From the NCBI GenBank assembly GCA_025997675.1, contig BNUX01000029.1:1-30479 (forward strand): a stretch of 30,479 nt of DNA, in the 5' to 3' direction. Origin of the DNA: Spirochaetia bacterium (GTDB taxonomy: Bacteria; Spirochaetota; Spirochaetia; Treponematales; Breznakiellaceae). This document shows, one piece after another, positions 6,728-14,961 of the stretch. The notes beneath the pieces were generated by a model that did no database searches, had not been told where the DNA came from, and saw only the letters and a program-made list of their open reading frames with translations. Positions within the stretch are counted from its first letter, which is position 1. The number at the start of each line of letters is the position of its first letter. A program made the position numbers and the translations under genes.

Positions 6728-8313
6728 GTTCGGGATCCGGGGCTTGGAGAGCGTTTCTTGTTAACCTTGGGATGATACTCCTTGGCGCCCTGCTCTTTGC
6801 CGCATCCTTTCCCAATCTTTTAGCGATAAACGGTATCCCCCTCCTGGCATGGATAGCTTTTGTCCCGGTTTTTGTCGTTGTCCACCGGGTATCCCTGGGT
6901 GGCTCGGTTTTTTTCGGCGCCCTCTACGGCTATGCCGCCTACGGCCTTTTCAACTATTGGCTCAGCGTTTTTCACCCCCTGGCGGGGCTCATCGTGGGCT
7001 TCGTCTACCTCATTTATTTTGCCGTCCTCTTCCCCCTCCTAAAACTGGCGTCCACCCTCTTTCCCTCCAGGGCTTACCTGGTCCAATGGCTCCTCTGGAT
7101 AGCCTACGAATACCTGCGGACCCTGGGTTTTTTGGGGTATCCCTACGGTATTGCCGGCTATTCCCAGTGGCAGGTTTTGCCGGTGATACGGATCGCCAGC
7201 ATCTTCGGGGTGTGGGGGGTTTCCGCCCTGGTGGTGTTCCCCTCGGTCTATGTGGCGGCGGCCCTCAAGGACCGGCCGGTTAGGGCCTTTTTAGGCCGGG
7301 AATGGGCGGCAGGGCTGGTCTGGTTAATCGCCCTTGGGGCAAGCCTGGGATATGGCTTTGCCTCTCCGGTGGATTATTCACAGGCTCCCAGGGTCCGGTT
7401 TGCCCTGATACAGCACAATACCGATCCCTGGCGGGGGGATATCGCGGACTACCGGCAAAACTATGAAACCTTGAAGCGCCTTTCCCTGGAGGCGGTAGCC
7501 GCAGAGCCGAAACCCGATATGGTGGTCTGGTCTGAAACCGCCTTTGTCCCCCGCATCTACTGGCACACGGTGTACCGGGATGACCCCGAATCCTGGCAGC
7601 TGGTGAAGGAACTCCTCGCCTTTCTGGACACCCAGGATGTCCCCTACATCATCGGAAACGACGATGCCCGGCGGGAGATCAACCCTCAGGGTGTCTGGGA
7701 ACGGGTGGATTACAATGCGGTGATGCTCTTTGAGGGGAAAGAAAATACCCGGCTCTACCGGAAACTGCACCTGGTGCCCTTTACGGAACATTTCCCTTAC
7801 GAAAAACAGCTCCCCTGGGTTTACACCGCCCTGAAAAATGCGGATACCCACTTTTGGGAGAAGGGCGATACGGCCACGGTCTTCGACGCGGCGGGGGTGA
7901 AGTTTTCGACCCCTATTTGCTTTGAGGATACCTTCGGCTATCTTTCCCGGGACTTTGTCCGGGGCGGGGCGGAGATTATCGTGAACCTCAGCAACGACGC
8001 CTGGTCCAAAAGCGTCCCCGCCCAGATGCAGCACCTGTCCATGGCGGTATTCCGGGCGGTGGAGAATTCGCGCTCCATGGTGCGGTCCACCTCCTCGGGC
8101 CAGACCTGCGCCATTGACCCCAATGGCAGGATACTCGCTATGGCGGAACCCTTTACGGAAGCGCGGCTTACGGTGGAGGTTCCGGTCATTACCCGGGAAA
8201 CCCTTTACACCCGCTGGGGCGATCTCTGGGCCAAACTTTTCACTCTGGCGGCTGCTATCGTGTTGATCCTGGGGATAGGGCTGAGTATAATGAGAAAAGG
8301 TAGGAACCGATGA
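6724..8313 (+). CDS. lnt: Apolipoprotein N-acyltransferase
   Basis: Lnt transfers the third acyl chain from phospholipid to the N-terminal cysteine of diacylated lipoproteins on the periplasmic face of the inner membrane. The 529-residue protein has a hydrophobic half (to about residue 218) with around seven membrane segments, then a periplasmic nitrilase-like (CN hydrolase) domain at about 222-490 and a last membrane helix at about 500-522. The catalytic triad is visible: Glu271 in WSETAF, Lys347 in YRKLHLVPF and Cys399 in PICFED. Length matches the family (about 500-540). It starts within the HU/IHF stop and its stop overlaps the response regulator start (ATGA). With LolCDE at 23430-26702, it shows that this organism makes triacylated lipoproteins. 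Confidence 0.97.
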   Translation: MSSGSGAWRAFLVNLGMILLGALLFAASFPNLLAINGIPLLAWIAFVPVFVVVHRVSLGGSVFFGALYGYAAYGLFNYWLSVFHPLAGLIVGFVYLIYFAVLFPLLKLASTLFPSRAYLVQWLLWIAYEYLRTLGFLGYPYGIAGYSQWQVLPVIRIASIFGVWGVSALVVFPSVYVAAALKDRPVRAFLGREWAAGLVWLIALGASLGYGFASPVDYSQAPRVRFALIQHNTDPWRGDIADYRQNYETLKRLSLEAVAAEPKPDMVVWSETAFVPRIYWHTVYRDDPESWQLVKELLAFLDTQDVPYIIGNDDARREINPQGVWERVDYNAVMLFEGKENTRLYRKLHLVPFTEHFPYEKQLPWVYTALKNADTHFWEKGDTATVFDAAGVKFSTPICFEDTFGYLSRDFVRGGAEIIVNLSNDAWSKSVPAQMQHLSMAVFRAVENSRSMVRSTSSGQTCAIDPNGRILAMAEPFTEARLTVEVPVITRETLYTRWGDLWAKLFTLAAAIVLILGIGLSIMRKGRNR

Positions 8314-9020
8314 ATACACGGAAAAAAATACTCTTTGCCGATGATGATCCCCTGAATGTTGAGTTTTTCGAGGTAATTCTTTCTAAACTGGGGTTTGCGG
8401 TTGAAAAAGCGGAGGACGGCGAGGCTGCCCTGGAACTGGTAAAGCGGTTTCATCCGGACCTCATCATCATGGACAATATTCTGCCCAAACTGTCCGGCTG
8501 GGATCTTACCAGGATGCTTAAGGCCGACCCCAAGTACCGGGACATCCCGATCATCATGCTTTCCGCCCTGGACGATGTGAAGGATAAGGTTGAGGGCTTT
8601 GAGCTTGGGATAGATGATTATATCACCAAACCCTTTAATTTTTCCGAAGTCCTGGCCCGGATACGGGCGGTTTTGCGGAACCGGGAACTGTTCGGCCAGA
8701 TACTGGTCCGGGAATCCCGGTTAAGCCTGGCGGAGGAACTCAGCGCCGATATGAAGGCTTCGGTGGGGGCCTTCATCAAGAGCATGGATGATTTGGAGAC
8801 CGCCATCGCCGCGGTTACCGGGGATGGAAAGCAGATAGACGCAGGTACCCTGTCCGCCCGGATCACCTCGGTACGGAAACATATCGCCGAGCTGGATGCC
8901 CGGATAGAGCGGACCCTCTCGGAGTGGGAGGATCTTAAGAAAAATGAAATAGGCATTAAGACCCTGGAGACCCGGATACGGGCTGAGGTAGGACTAGAGG
9001 AACATGGCAAAAACAGATAG
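8310..9020 (+). CDS. Response regulator with coiled-coil output, no DNA-binding domain
   Basis: Residues 1-125 form a receiver domain with the acidic pocket Asp11-Asp13, the phosphoacceptor Asp55 (IIMDN), Ser85 and Lys107 (TKPF). Residues about 128-236 are helical and charged (SADMKASVGAFIKSMDDLETAI, KHIAELDARIERTLSEWEDLKK) and look like a coiled coil or dimerisation region rather than a helix-turn-helix or a GGDEF domain. It probably acts by protein contact; no histidine kinase is encoded nearby. Its start overlaps the lnt stop and its end overlaps the bactofilin start by 17 bases, so the three are coupled. The overlap suggests a shared envelope or cell-shape role, which is inference. Confidence 0.9.
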   Translation: MNTRKKILFADDDPLNVEFFEVILSKLGFAVEKAEDGEAALELVKRFHPDLIIMDNILPKLSGWDLTRMLKADPKYRDIPIIMLSALDDVKDKVEGFELGIDDYITKPFNFSEVLARIRAVLRNRELFGQILVRESRLSLAEELSADMKASVGAFIKSMDDLETAIAAVTGDGKQIDAGTLSARITSVRKHIAELDARIERTLSEWEDLKKNEIGIKTLETRIRAEVGLEEHGKNR

Positions 9021-9420
9021 TAAGCGGGGCGACCACACGGTGGTTTTAGGAAGCCTCACCAGTTTCAACGGGATCCTTCGGTTTAAGGAAACTGTTTGTA
9101 TTCGGGGAACCTTCAAGGGAACCATAGAAGCCTCAGGCGCCCTTATTGTGGACAAGGGAGCGGTGGTAGAGGCGGATCATATCAATGTAGCGTCCCTTTC
9201 GGTTTACGGAACCGTGGTTGCGGAGGTTCACGCCCTGGACAAGATCGACATGCTCTCCGGCGCCGAGGTCCGGGGGGACTGTACCGCCGCCCGCCTGCGC
9301 ATTGCCGACGGGGTCCTCTTTGACGGGCAGTGCAGCATGACCGGGATGGATAAGGAAGTGGAGATATTCTCCCGGCCCACCGAAGAGATCAAGGCGGAAT
9401 TGCAGAGAGTGAATGGCTGA
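9004..9420 (+). CDS. Bactofilin family cytoskeletal protein
   Basis: Bactofilins form nucleotide-free polymers of a right-handed beta helix that help set cell shape and position cell-wall enzymes. The 138-residue product has the family pattern of short repeats at about 12-115: VVLGSLTSFNGILRFKETVCIRGTFKG, then GALIVDKGAVVEADHI, ASLSVYGTVVAEVHA and GAEVRGDCTAARLRIADGVLF. The final part is a charged tail. The ATG at 9004 sits inside the response regulator gene with AGAGGAAC just before. The stop overlaps the CinA-domain start by 8 bases. In a helical spirochaete a role in cell curvature is possible. Confidence 0.93.
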   Translation: MAKTDSKRGDHTVVLGSLTSFNGILRFKETVCIRGTFKGTIEASGALIVDKGAVVEADHINVASLSVYGTVVAEVHALDKIDMLSGAEVRGDCTAARLRIADGVLFDGQCSMTGMDKEVEIFSRPTEEIKAELQRVNG

Positions 9421-9883
9421 TGCAGCGGTGCTTATAGAAGCCCTGGCTGCCGCCTCCCTTACCCTGGCCGTCGCCGAATCATGTACCGCAGGCCTGGTGG
9501 CGGATAGTATCGCCCGGGTTCCCGGGGCTTCCCGGGTGTTCTGGGGGTCCTTTGTTACCTATTCTGTGGATGCCAAGATAAAACTCCTGGGGGTGGAGGC
9601 GGATATCATCCACCGCCACGGGGCGGTGAGCCGGGAGACCGCCCTGGCAATGGCGGAGGGGGCCCTGGAAAAAAGCGGAGCCGGTGTGGCGGTGTCCGTG
9701 ACCGGCCTGGCGGGTCCCGAGGGGGACGGTTCCGGGCAAAGGGTGGGCACGGTCTGGATAGGGATTGCCCGGAGGGACGTACCGGCGGAGGCCGTATGCT
9801 CTGTTTTTGCCGGGGACCGGAGCGCCATCCGTAAAGCCGCCGCCGCCGGCGCCATTGCGGAGCTACTGAAAAGAGTAAATTGA
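9413..9883 (+). CDS. cinA: CinA C-terminal domain protein, probable NMN deamidase (PncC)
   Basis: This is a stand-alone CinA_C/PncC domain of 156 residues. PncC proteins deamidate nicotinamide mononucleotide to nicotinic acid mononucleotide, salvaging NAD breakdown products. The signature AVAESCTAGLV occurs at about 18-28, followed by GSFVTYSVDAKIKLLGV at about 43-59, AVSRETALAMA and the glycine-rich SVTGLAGPEGDGSG at about 94-107 with GTVWIG after it. The N-terminal molybdopterin-binding-like domain of full-length CinA is absent, as in E. coli YgaD/PncC, so this is not a truncation. It starts within the end of the bactofilin gene and is followed by clpP after 24 bases. Confidence 0.93.
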   Translation: MADAAVLIEALAAASLTLAVAESCTAGLVADSIARVPGASRVFWGSFVTYSVDAKIKLLGVEADIIHRHGAVSRETALAMAEGALEKSGAGVAVSVTGLAGPEGDGSGQRVGTVWIGIARRDVPAEAVCSVFAGDRSAIRKAAAAGAIAELLKRVN

Positions 9884-9907
9884 GTATATTAATACTAAGG
9901 AGTTTTG

Positions 9908-10507
9908 ATGAGATACCAGGACGAAGATGAGAATGAGGGCAAGGAAAAGGAAGAAGGGAAGGGGACCGATCTCCTGATGAATAGGATGCTTAAGACCCGG
10001 ACCATCCTGCTTTCCGGGGAAATAAAGAAGGAACTGGCGGAACGGACCATCAGGCAGCTTCTGCTCCTGGAGGATATGGGGGATGATCCCATCCGTATCT
10101 TTATCGATTCCCCCGGCGGGGACGCCGATGCGGGCTATGCCATCTTCGACATGATCCGCTTTGTGAAACCCCCGGTGTGGACCATCGGCATGGGCCTGGT
10201 GGCCAGTGCGGCGGCTATTATTCAGCTCGCCAGCCCCAAGGACCAGCGGGTAGGGCTGCCCAACAGCCATTACCTTATCCACCAGCCTTTGTCGGGGATC
10301 CGGGGGGTGGCCACGGACATTGAGATTCACGCCCGGGAACTGGAAAAACTCCGGGATAAGATAAACCGCCTGATTGCCGATGAAACCGCCGTGGCCTTTG
10401 CCCAGGTGGAGAAGGATACCGACCGGGACTACTGGATGAACGCCGAGGAGGCGGTCAAGTACGGTCTGATTTCCCGGGTTATCACTACCCGCAGCGAACT
10501 GGCCTAA
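9908..10507 (+). CDS. clpP: ATP-dependent Clp protease proteolytic subunit
   Basis: ClpP forms the barrel-shaped serine protease that degrades proteins fed by Clp ATPases in the cytoplasm. The 199-residue product has the catalytic triad Ser100 (LVASAAA), His125 (LIHQP) and Asp174 (DRDYWM), in the usual spacing, with FIDSPGGDADAGYAI before it. The N-terminus (EDENEGKEKEEGKG) is unusually acidic and longer than in E. coli ClpP; the Ser motif reads VASAAA instead of AASMGA, typical of a divergent ClpP paralogue. The ATG at 9908 is preferred to the TTG at 9905 because AAGGAG lies 5 bases before it. No clpX or clpA is adjacent. The phospholipase-like gene follows. Confidence 0.96.
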   Translation: MRYQDEDENEGKEKEEGKGTDLLMNRMLKTRTILLSGEIKKELAERTIRQLLLLEDMGDDPIRIFIDSPGGDADAGYAIFDMIRFVKPPVWTIGMGLVASAAAIIQLASPKDQRVGLPNSHYLIHQPLSGIRGVATDIEIHARELEKLRDKINRLIADETAVAFAQVEKDTDRDYWMNAEEAVKYGLISRVITTRSELA

Positions 10508-10515
10508 CAAACCCC

Positions 10516-11574
10516 GTGCCCTCCCAGATCCTGCATACCCTTTTTGGGGAGGATGTACTGGCCGCCCTGGACCGGGCGCTCCGGCCCGGGTTTGGTGTGG
10601 TTGCCAAACGGGCCCGGGAAAAGGTTGAAGAGGAGTTCCGCTTTTCCTTTGTCCTGGGCTGTCAGGGGCCGGATATTTTTTACCATAATCAAATGACCAG
10701 GCCCGTTGGGCTGGAATACGGCACGCTGCTACACCGCCGGGGCTCCGGGGCCTTCACGGCGGCCCTCCTCAAGCTGGCCCTGCCGGCTTCCCCAGCCTCG
10801 GCGGCGGACGTGCTGGCCCACCGGAAGGAAGGGGCGATCACCGGCCTGGGGGCCTATGCCCTGGGCTTTATGACCCACGCCATTCTGGATAGGGCCTGCC
10901 ACCCCTATATTGTGTACAAGACCGTGAGGGAACCTACTATTCACGCCTTTTTTGAGCGGATTCTGGACACGCTGATGCTGGAGGAACTGCGCAGGATGCC
11001 TGTTGCGGCCTGGGATCAGGATAGCCTGGCCCAAATCTGCGATAGCCCACCTGCCGGGTTAAAGGATATTCTGGCTCTGGCCCTTCGCCAGGCCTTTCCC
11101 GAACGGGCCGGGAGGGATGCAAAGTTACGGCAGCGCATGGACAATACCTTTCGGGACTGCGGGTGGTTCTACCGGTATACGGCCCCCGGGCGGACATCCT
11201 TCCCGCGGGATATAATGGAAGAAATACCCCTGGTTTACCTCTATCCCGAAGATTTACCCGATGATATCGACTACCTGAACCGGGAACACCGGGACTGGTA
11301 CTACCCGACTGGGGACAGCCCTGCGGATTCCCGTTCTTTCCCGGACATCTACGCCCAGGCCCTGGAATCCGCCGTGGAAACCCTGTCCCCGCCCATAGCC
11401 GTATACCTGGAAACCGGGGCCTTCCCCATCGTGGAGGCCGCCCGGCGCATCGGCAATGGGGGGCTCTCCATCCAGGACGCAACGGGGAAGCCCTGCGCGC
11501 CAAGCCGCTCGGACCCCCTGCCCCTGGAACGGGTGCTGGAGCAACAGCGGCGGCTTCGCTCGATTAGAACGTAA
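10516..11574 (+). CDS. Zinc-dependent phospholipase C-like protein
   Basis: This 352-residue protein starts with a GTG at 10516, 8 bases after the clpP stop. The N-terminal ~200 residues carry the metal-binding pattern of the zinc-dependent phospholipase C/S1-P1 nuclease fold: PSQILHTLFGED near the start, LGCQGPDIFYHNQ at about 49-61, TLLHRRGSGAF at about 71-81 and GFMTHAILDRACHPYI at about 115-130. The second half (ERVLEQQRRLRSIRT at the end) has no recognised domain. No signal peptide is seen, so it is probably cytosolic. Family members of this type are common in firmicutes and spirochaetes and mostly lack a proven substrate. The 3' end overlaps the convergent gene at 11564 by 11 bases. Confidence 0.85.
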   Translation: MPSQILHTLFGEDVLAALDRALRPGFGVVAKRAREKVEEEFRFSFVLGCQGPDIFYHNQMTRPVGLEYGTLLHRRGSGAFTAALLKLALPASPASAADVLAHRKEGAITGLGAYALGFMTHAILDRACHPYIVYKTVREPTIHAFFERILDTLMLEELRRMPVAAWDQDSLAQICDSPPAGLKDILALALRQAFPERAGRDAKLRQRMDNTFRDCGWFYRYTAPGRTSFPRDIMEEIPLVYLYPEDLPDDIDYLNREHRDWYYPTGDSPADSRSFPDIYAQALESAVETLSPPIAVYLETGAFPIVEAARRIGNGGLSIQDATGKPCAPSRSDPLPLERVLEQQRRLRSIRT

Positions 11575-11962
11575 TTGTTTTTGGCGCCCCGGTAAAAGAC
11601 GCAAAGGTAGCCACCGCATCTTTGAGGTACAATACCTGGGTATTACCGTCATCCGGGGAATACCGGTCCTTCAGGGAAGGGAAGGCTTCCAGCATATGCA
11701 CCCTTGGTTCCCGCCGGGGGTCCTCAATGGCTTTTGCCTGGATACGGAGCCAGGTTCCGTTTGCCCCGTCAAAGGCGCTGATTTCGATTTTGGGGTTCGC
11801 CTTAATCTGCTTTGAAACATCCTTGTTTTTTCCGGTCTGGATGTAGAGCTTGCCCTCAAAAAGGTCGATGGTGCCGAAGGGACGGACCCGGGGCTGGTCA
11901 CCCTCGGTGGTTGCCAGATAATAGGTCTGGGCTTTCTTTAAAAAGTCGTATACTTCCTGCAT
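11564..11962 (-). CDS. Pyridoxamine 5'-phosphate oxidase-like flavin-binding protein
   Basis: This 132-residue protein has the split-barrel fold of the PNPOx-like family: VYDFLKKAQTYYLATTEGDQPRVRPFG at the N-terminus, then GKLYIQTGKNKDVSKQIKANPKIEISAFD and TWLRIQAKAIED. These small members usually bind FMN or F420 and reduce unknown substrates rather than making pyridoxal phosphate; substrate cannot be told from sequence. GGAGGTG lies 5 bases upstream of the ATG at 11962, a strong ribosome-binding site. It converges with the phospholipase-like gene and has a stand-alone look, with a plausible promoter upstream overlapping the end of the lipoprotein gene. Confidence 0.92.
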   Translation of the reverse strand: MQEVYDFLKKAQTYYLATTEGDQPRVRPFGTIDLFEGKLYIQTGKNKDVSKQIKANPKIEISAFDGANGTWLRIQAKAIEDPRREPRVHMLEAFPSLKDRYSPDDGNTQVLYLKDAVATFASFTGAPKTITF

Positions 11963-12007
11963 AAAAACACCTCCATAATGTACCTATCGTAGCGATTTAG
12001 TAGTTTA

Positions 12008-12529
12008 TTATTCAATACCCCGGGGCCGGGCATTAAGAAGGCGTATTCTGCGTACCGCCGTGGTTGGCATTACGGCAAGATGGTTGTACTTGAGTCCGAT
12101 AATATCACAGACCCGGTTTATGAACGTGACGCAATCACTAAAGGGAACAACAAACGGTGGGGGATTATTCTCCCATTTGGCTATCAATTCCTTTATTTTG
12201 TTCAGCCGGTCTTCGTCAACGAAGAATTCCGCATACTCATGGATTATGGGATACACGGTGTTATGCTGTAATACACCGCGTTTTGTAATGGGCATCCCGG
12301 GGGTGGTCGGGTAAAAGCCCCATATACCGGATCCTTCAATGGCTATAGAAGCATGACCGGCTATGGATTTTTTGTTGTTCTCAACCGGGGTTCCGCGGGC
12401 ATACGCAAGAAACATTACCTTATGATGCCCCTCCGATGGAACCTCCAGCGCTTCCGGGGCGCCGGCGCAGCTTGTGTATATACCGATACAACAAGCTAAA
12501 ATACACCAAAACAGTTTGGTTTTAGTCAT
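12008..12529 (-). CDS. Lipoprotein with possible permuted NlpC/P60 (papain-like) fold
   Basis: The 173-residue product has a lipoprotein signal: KTK, a hydrophobic run and Cys21 in IYTSC, a relaxed spirochaetal lipobox. After a short linker, His59 in SIAGHASIAIEG and Cys133 in FSDCVTFINRVCDIIGL are spaced so that the His comes before the Cys. This order is typical of permuted papain-fold enzymes such as LRAT-like/YiiX proteins, which cut peptides or esters. I infer a catalytic pair but could not confirm the fold. The gene is preceded by a strong promoter with a short direct repeat in its spacer. It would be a surface or periplasmic enzyme if lipidated by the Lgt-Lsp-Lnt pathway. Confidence 0.68.
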   Translation of the reverse strand: MTKTKLFWCILACCIGIYTSCAGAPEALEVPSEGHHKVMFLAYARGTPVENNKKSIAGHASIAIEGSGIWGFYPTTPGMPITKRGVLQHNTVYPIIHEYAEFFVDEDRLNKIKELIAKWENNPPPFVVPFSDCVTFINRVCDIIGLKYNHLAVMPTTAVRRIRLLNARPRGIE

Positions 12530-12577
12530 GATGCATATCCCTTGAAAAAATAAGATGAATAGAATCTACATTAGTAC

Positions 12578-12605
12578 ACTATAATATTCTTTAATATTCT
12601 TTCAA
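12578..12605 (-). promoter_or_regulatory. Promoter of the lipoprotein gene with a 10-bp direct repeat in the spacer
   Basis: On the minus strand, TTGAAA (12605-12600), a 16-bp spacer and TATAGT (12583-12578). The spacer region contains AATATTCTTT twice in tandem on the plus strand (12583-12592 and 12593-12602). The repeat falls one helical turn apart and could be an operator. Confidence 0.6.
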
Positions 12606-12633
12606 TGGGATCAAGTGACTTTAATACCTCACC

Positions 12634-14286
12634 TCACCCCACCGCCTTCTCCACCAGTTCCGAAAGCAGGGGGATGAGCTGCTTCTTCCGGGAAACCACA
12701 TCCTTCATCACATAGATGCCCGTATCCCTTTGGGGGAAGGTGATCTGGGTGATAAGGGATTTTTTGCCCGCCACAAAGAGGAGCGAATCCAGGGCGGTAA
12801 CATCGGTTACCAGGAGGGCGGCGAAAAGGTACTTCCGGGAAAGGCAGATTTTTTCCAGTTCCCCCAGGATTTCCTCCCGCCGCAAGGCAAGGGCGTCGGG
12901 GTGGTCGGTTTCGATCTGGCTCACCGAGAATTCCGCACCCTCTTCGGCATATTCCTTCATGTCCATGGTTAAGAGTTCAACTGCGGGCCGGGCGTTGATG
13001 CGGTTCGCCTCGGCTTGCAGTTCCCCTCCCAGTTCCAGGATGTCAAGGCCGGTGACCGAGGAAAGGTACTCCGCCGTATTCCGGTCAATATCGGTGGTGG
13101 TGGCGGAGTGGAGGGACAGGGTGTCCGAAAGGATACCACAAAGCAGTATTGAGGCGATTTCCTTGTCCATGGGGACATGGGCTTCCCGGTAGAGGTTGGT
13201 AATGATGGTGCAGGTGGCGCCTACCACCTTGTTAATAAAGGTAATGGGGTATTTGGTGGAGAGGTTTCCCAGCCGGTGGTGGTCTATCACTTCCTGGATG
13301 CGGTAGTTTTCTATCCCCTCAATGGCCTGGATGGGCTCGTTGTGATCCACCATGATCACCTCAATGTTGGGTTCCTTTATGAGGTCCCCCTCAAAGATGA
13401 GTCCCGCCACCCGGCCCTCTTCGTCTCCCACAGGGAGGCAGCGGGAGGGGGCCTTGGAAAGGGGCTCCCGGATTTTCCGCACCGGGTCGTTCAGGCGGAC
13501 CAGGGGCACCGTATTGTCACCCATTTCTCCCACCGGGGTGGAATAGATGATCAGCATCGCGGCAGAGGAGGTGTCGAAGGGGCAGGTTATCACCGAAACC
13601 CTGTTTTTTTCCGCCAGGGCTGCCAGTTCCCGATCCAGGGTATGGCCGTTAGTGAGGATGAGGGAGCGGACTTTCCGTTCAATGCAGAACTTTTGGAGAT
13701 CCCAGCGATCCCCCATGATTACCAGGGCGTCGGTGGGGCTCTCCTCCTCAAGGTGCTGTTTGAAGTAATCGTTGTAGGAGGCGGCTACCACGATGGGGGA
13801 CTTCTTCACCTCCTCCGCGTTAAACATCGTGATGGGCTGGGCCCGGAGGGTACTCACCACATGGTTGATGGATACGGAGAAATAGGACTTCTTATTGGGG
13901 TTGATGTGGCTGATGACGTAATTGGCAAAAGCCCGGTAGTAGAGCATGCTCTTGTACATCCCCTCCCGGTCAACGATGGCGATAACCCGCAGGCCCTCCT
14001 TCTGCATCCGTTCCAGGGCGGCCCAGAGGGAAACATCCTCATTGATGGTTACCGGGGGGTCTGAAAGATAGTAGGCCGTTTTCGGGATCAGGTCCGGCAG
14101 GTATACCGGGGGGGGAACTTTAAAGCGATTAAGGATGTATTCTGTCTGGGGGCTGAGGTTCCCTGCCCGGGCTGCGAAGTAGTTTGTCTGTCCCTGGGCC
14201 TGTTTGAGCCGGGCGTAGGCGGCGGCGGATACCACCGAATCCGTATCCGGGTTCCGGTGGCCGATGATGTAAACGTGTTTTTCCAT
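12634..14286 (-). CDS. ppaC: Manganese-dependent family II inorganic pyrophosphatase with CBS and DRTGG domains
   Basis: This cytosolic enzyme hydrolyses pyrophosphate, pulling biosynthetic reactions forward. The 550-residue protein has the DHH-family catalytic motif GHRNPDTDSV (His10, Asp14, Asp16), then a first CBS motif at about 72-118, a DRTGG-like region at about 140-255, a second CBS at about 258-305, the conserved MVDHNE at about 317-322 and DHHRLGN at about 338-344, and a DHHA2 domain in the C-terminal third. Length fits the regulated CBS-containing class (about 540-550; the simple enzyme is about 310). Those domains bind adenine nucleotides, so activity likely follows the energy state. 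It is divergent from pth. Confidence 0.95.
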   Translation of the reverse strand: MEKHVYIIGHRNPDTDSVVSAAAYARLKQAQGQTNYFAARAGNLSPQTEYILNRFKVPPPVYLPDLIPKTAYYLSDPPVTINEDVSLWAALERMQKEGLRVIAIVDREGMYKSMLYYRAFANYVISHINPNKKSYFSVSINHVVSTLRAQPITMFNAEEVKKSPIVVAASYNDYFKQHLEEESPTDALVIMGDRWDLQKFCIERKVRSLILTNGHTLDRELAALAEKNRVSVITCPFDTSSAAMLIIYSTPVGEMGDNTVPLVRLNDPVRKIREPLSKAPSRCLPVGDEEGRVAGLIFEGDLIKEPNIEVIMVDHNEPIQAIEGIENYRIQEVIDHHRLGNLSTKYPITFINKVVGATCTIITNLYREAHVPMDKEIASILLCGILSDTLSLHSATTTDIDRNTAEYLSSVTGLDILELGGELQAEANRINARPAVELLTMDMKEYAEEGAEFSVSQIETDHPDALALRREEILGELEKICLSRKYLFAALLVTDVTALDSLLFVAGKKSLITQITFPQRDTGIYVMKDVVSRKKQLIPLLSELVEKAVG

Positions 14287-14350
14287 GATGTGTGTCCTAT
14301 AAATTATGCTGAGGATAGTTTACTATGATTCGCGGAGATAGGTAAATAGA

Positions 14351-14950
14351 ATGATTGAGCGATCGAAGATTGTCCTTATCGCGTTCCTGGGGAATCCCGG
14401 GCCGGAATACGCGGGAAACCGCCACAACGCCGGCCGGCTCCTGGTGGAGCATCTACCCTTTGCGCCTTCCCTAAGCTGGCAGAAGAAATACAAGGGCCTT
14501 TACGCTCCCCTGGAGGACGGTTCCTCTCGGCTCCACTTCCTCATGCCCGAAACCTACATGAACCTCTCCGGGGAGTCGGTCCGGGCCGCCGCGTCCTTCT
14601 TCAAGATCCCCCCGGCGCAGATTCTGGTGGTCCATGACGAACTGGAACTAAGCCTGGGAACGGCGGCCTTCAAGTTTTCAGGCGGCCTGGGAGGGCATAA
14701 CGGCCTGCGGTCCATGAAGGCCTGTTTTGGGACCCCCGATTTCTGGCGTCTCCGTATCGGCATTGGCAGGCCTGAACCAGCGGATCGGAGGTCCGACGAT
14801 GTCTCCGGCTGGGTCCTTTCGGATTTCAGTGCCGCGGAAAGGCCGGCGCTGGAGCAGGTCCTGGAAGCTGCCGCTGCGGCATTGGTACGGGCGCTGGTGG
14901 AGGGGCCGGAGACGCTGCTGCCGGAGTGGAATAAGAAGAAGGTAGGGTAG
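14351..14950 (+). CDS. pth: Peptidyl-tRNA hydrolase
   Basis: Pth frees tRNA from peptidyl-tRNA that drops off the ribosome. The 199-residue protein has the family start [16 protein letters not shown] with Asn15 and the catalytic His25, [12 protein letters not shown] at about 64-75 and the catalytic Asp96 in LVVHDELEL, then the [15 protein letters not shown] loop. Length is usual (about 190-200). The ATG at 14351 lies behind GGAGATAGG, and the N-terminus has a four-residue extension relative to E. coli. A -10-like TATGAT at 14324-14329 may drive transcription. mazG follows after 11 bases. Confidence 0.96.
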   Translation: MIERSKIVLIAFLGNPGPEYAGNRHNAGRLLVEHLPFAPSLSWQKKYKGLYAPLEDGSSRLHFLMPETYMNLSGESVRAAASFFKIPPAQILVVHDELELSLGTAAFKFSGGLGGHNGLRSMKACFGTPDFWRLRIGIGRPEPADRRSDDVSGWVLSDFSAAERPALEQVLEAAAAALVRALVEGPETLLPEWNKKKVG

Positions 14951-14961
14951 TATACTAAGCC

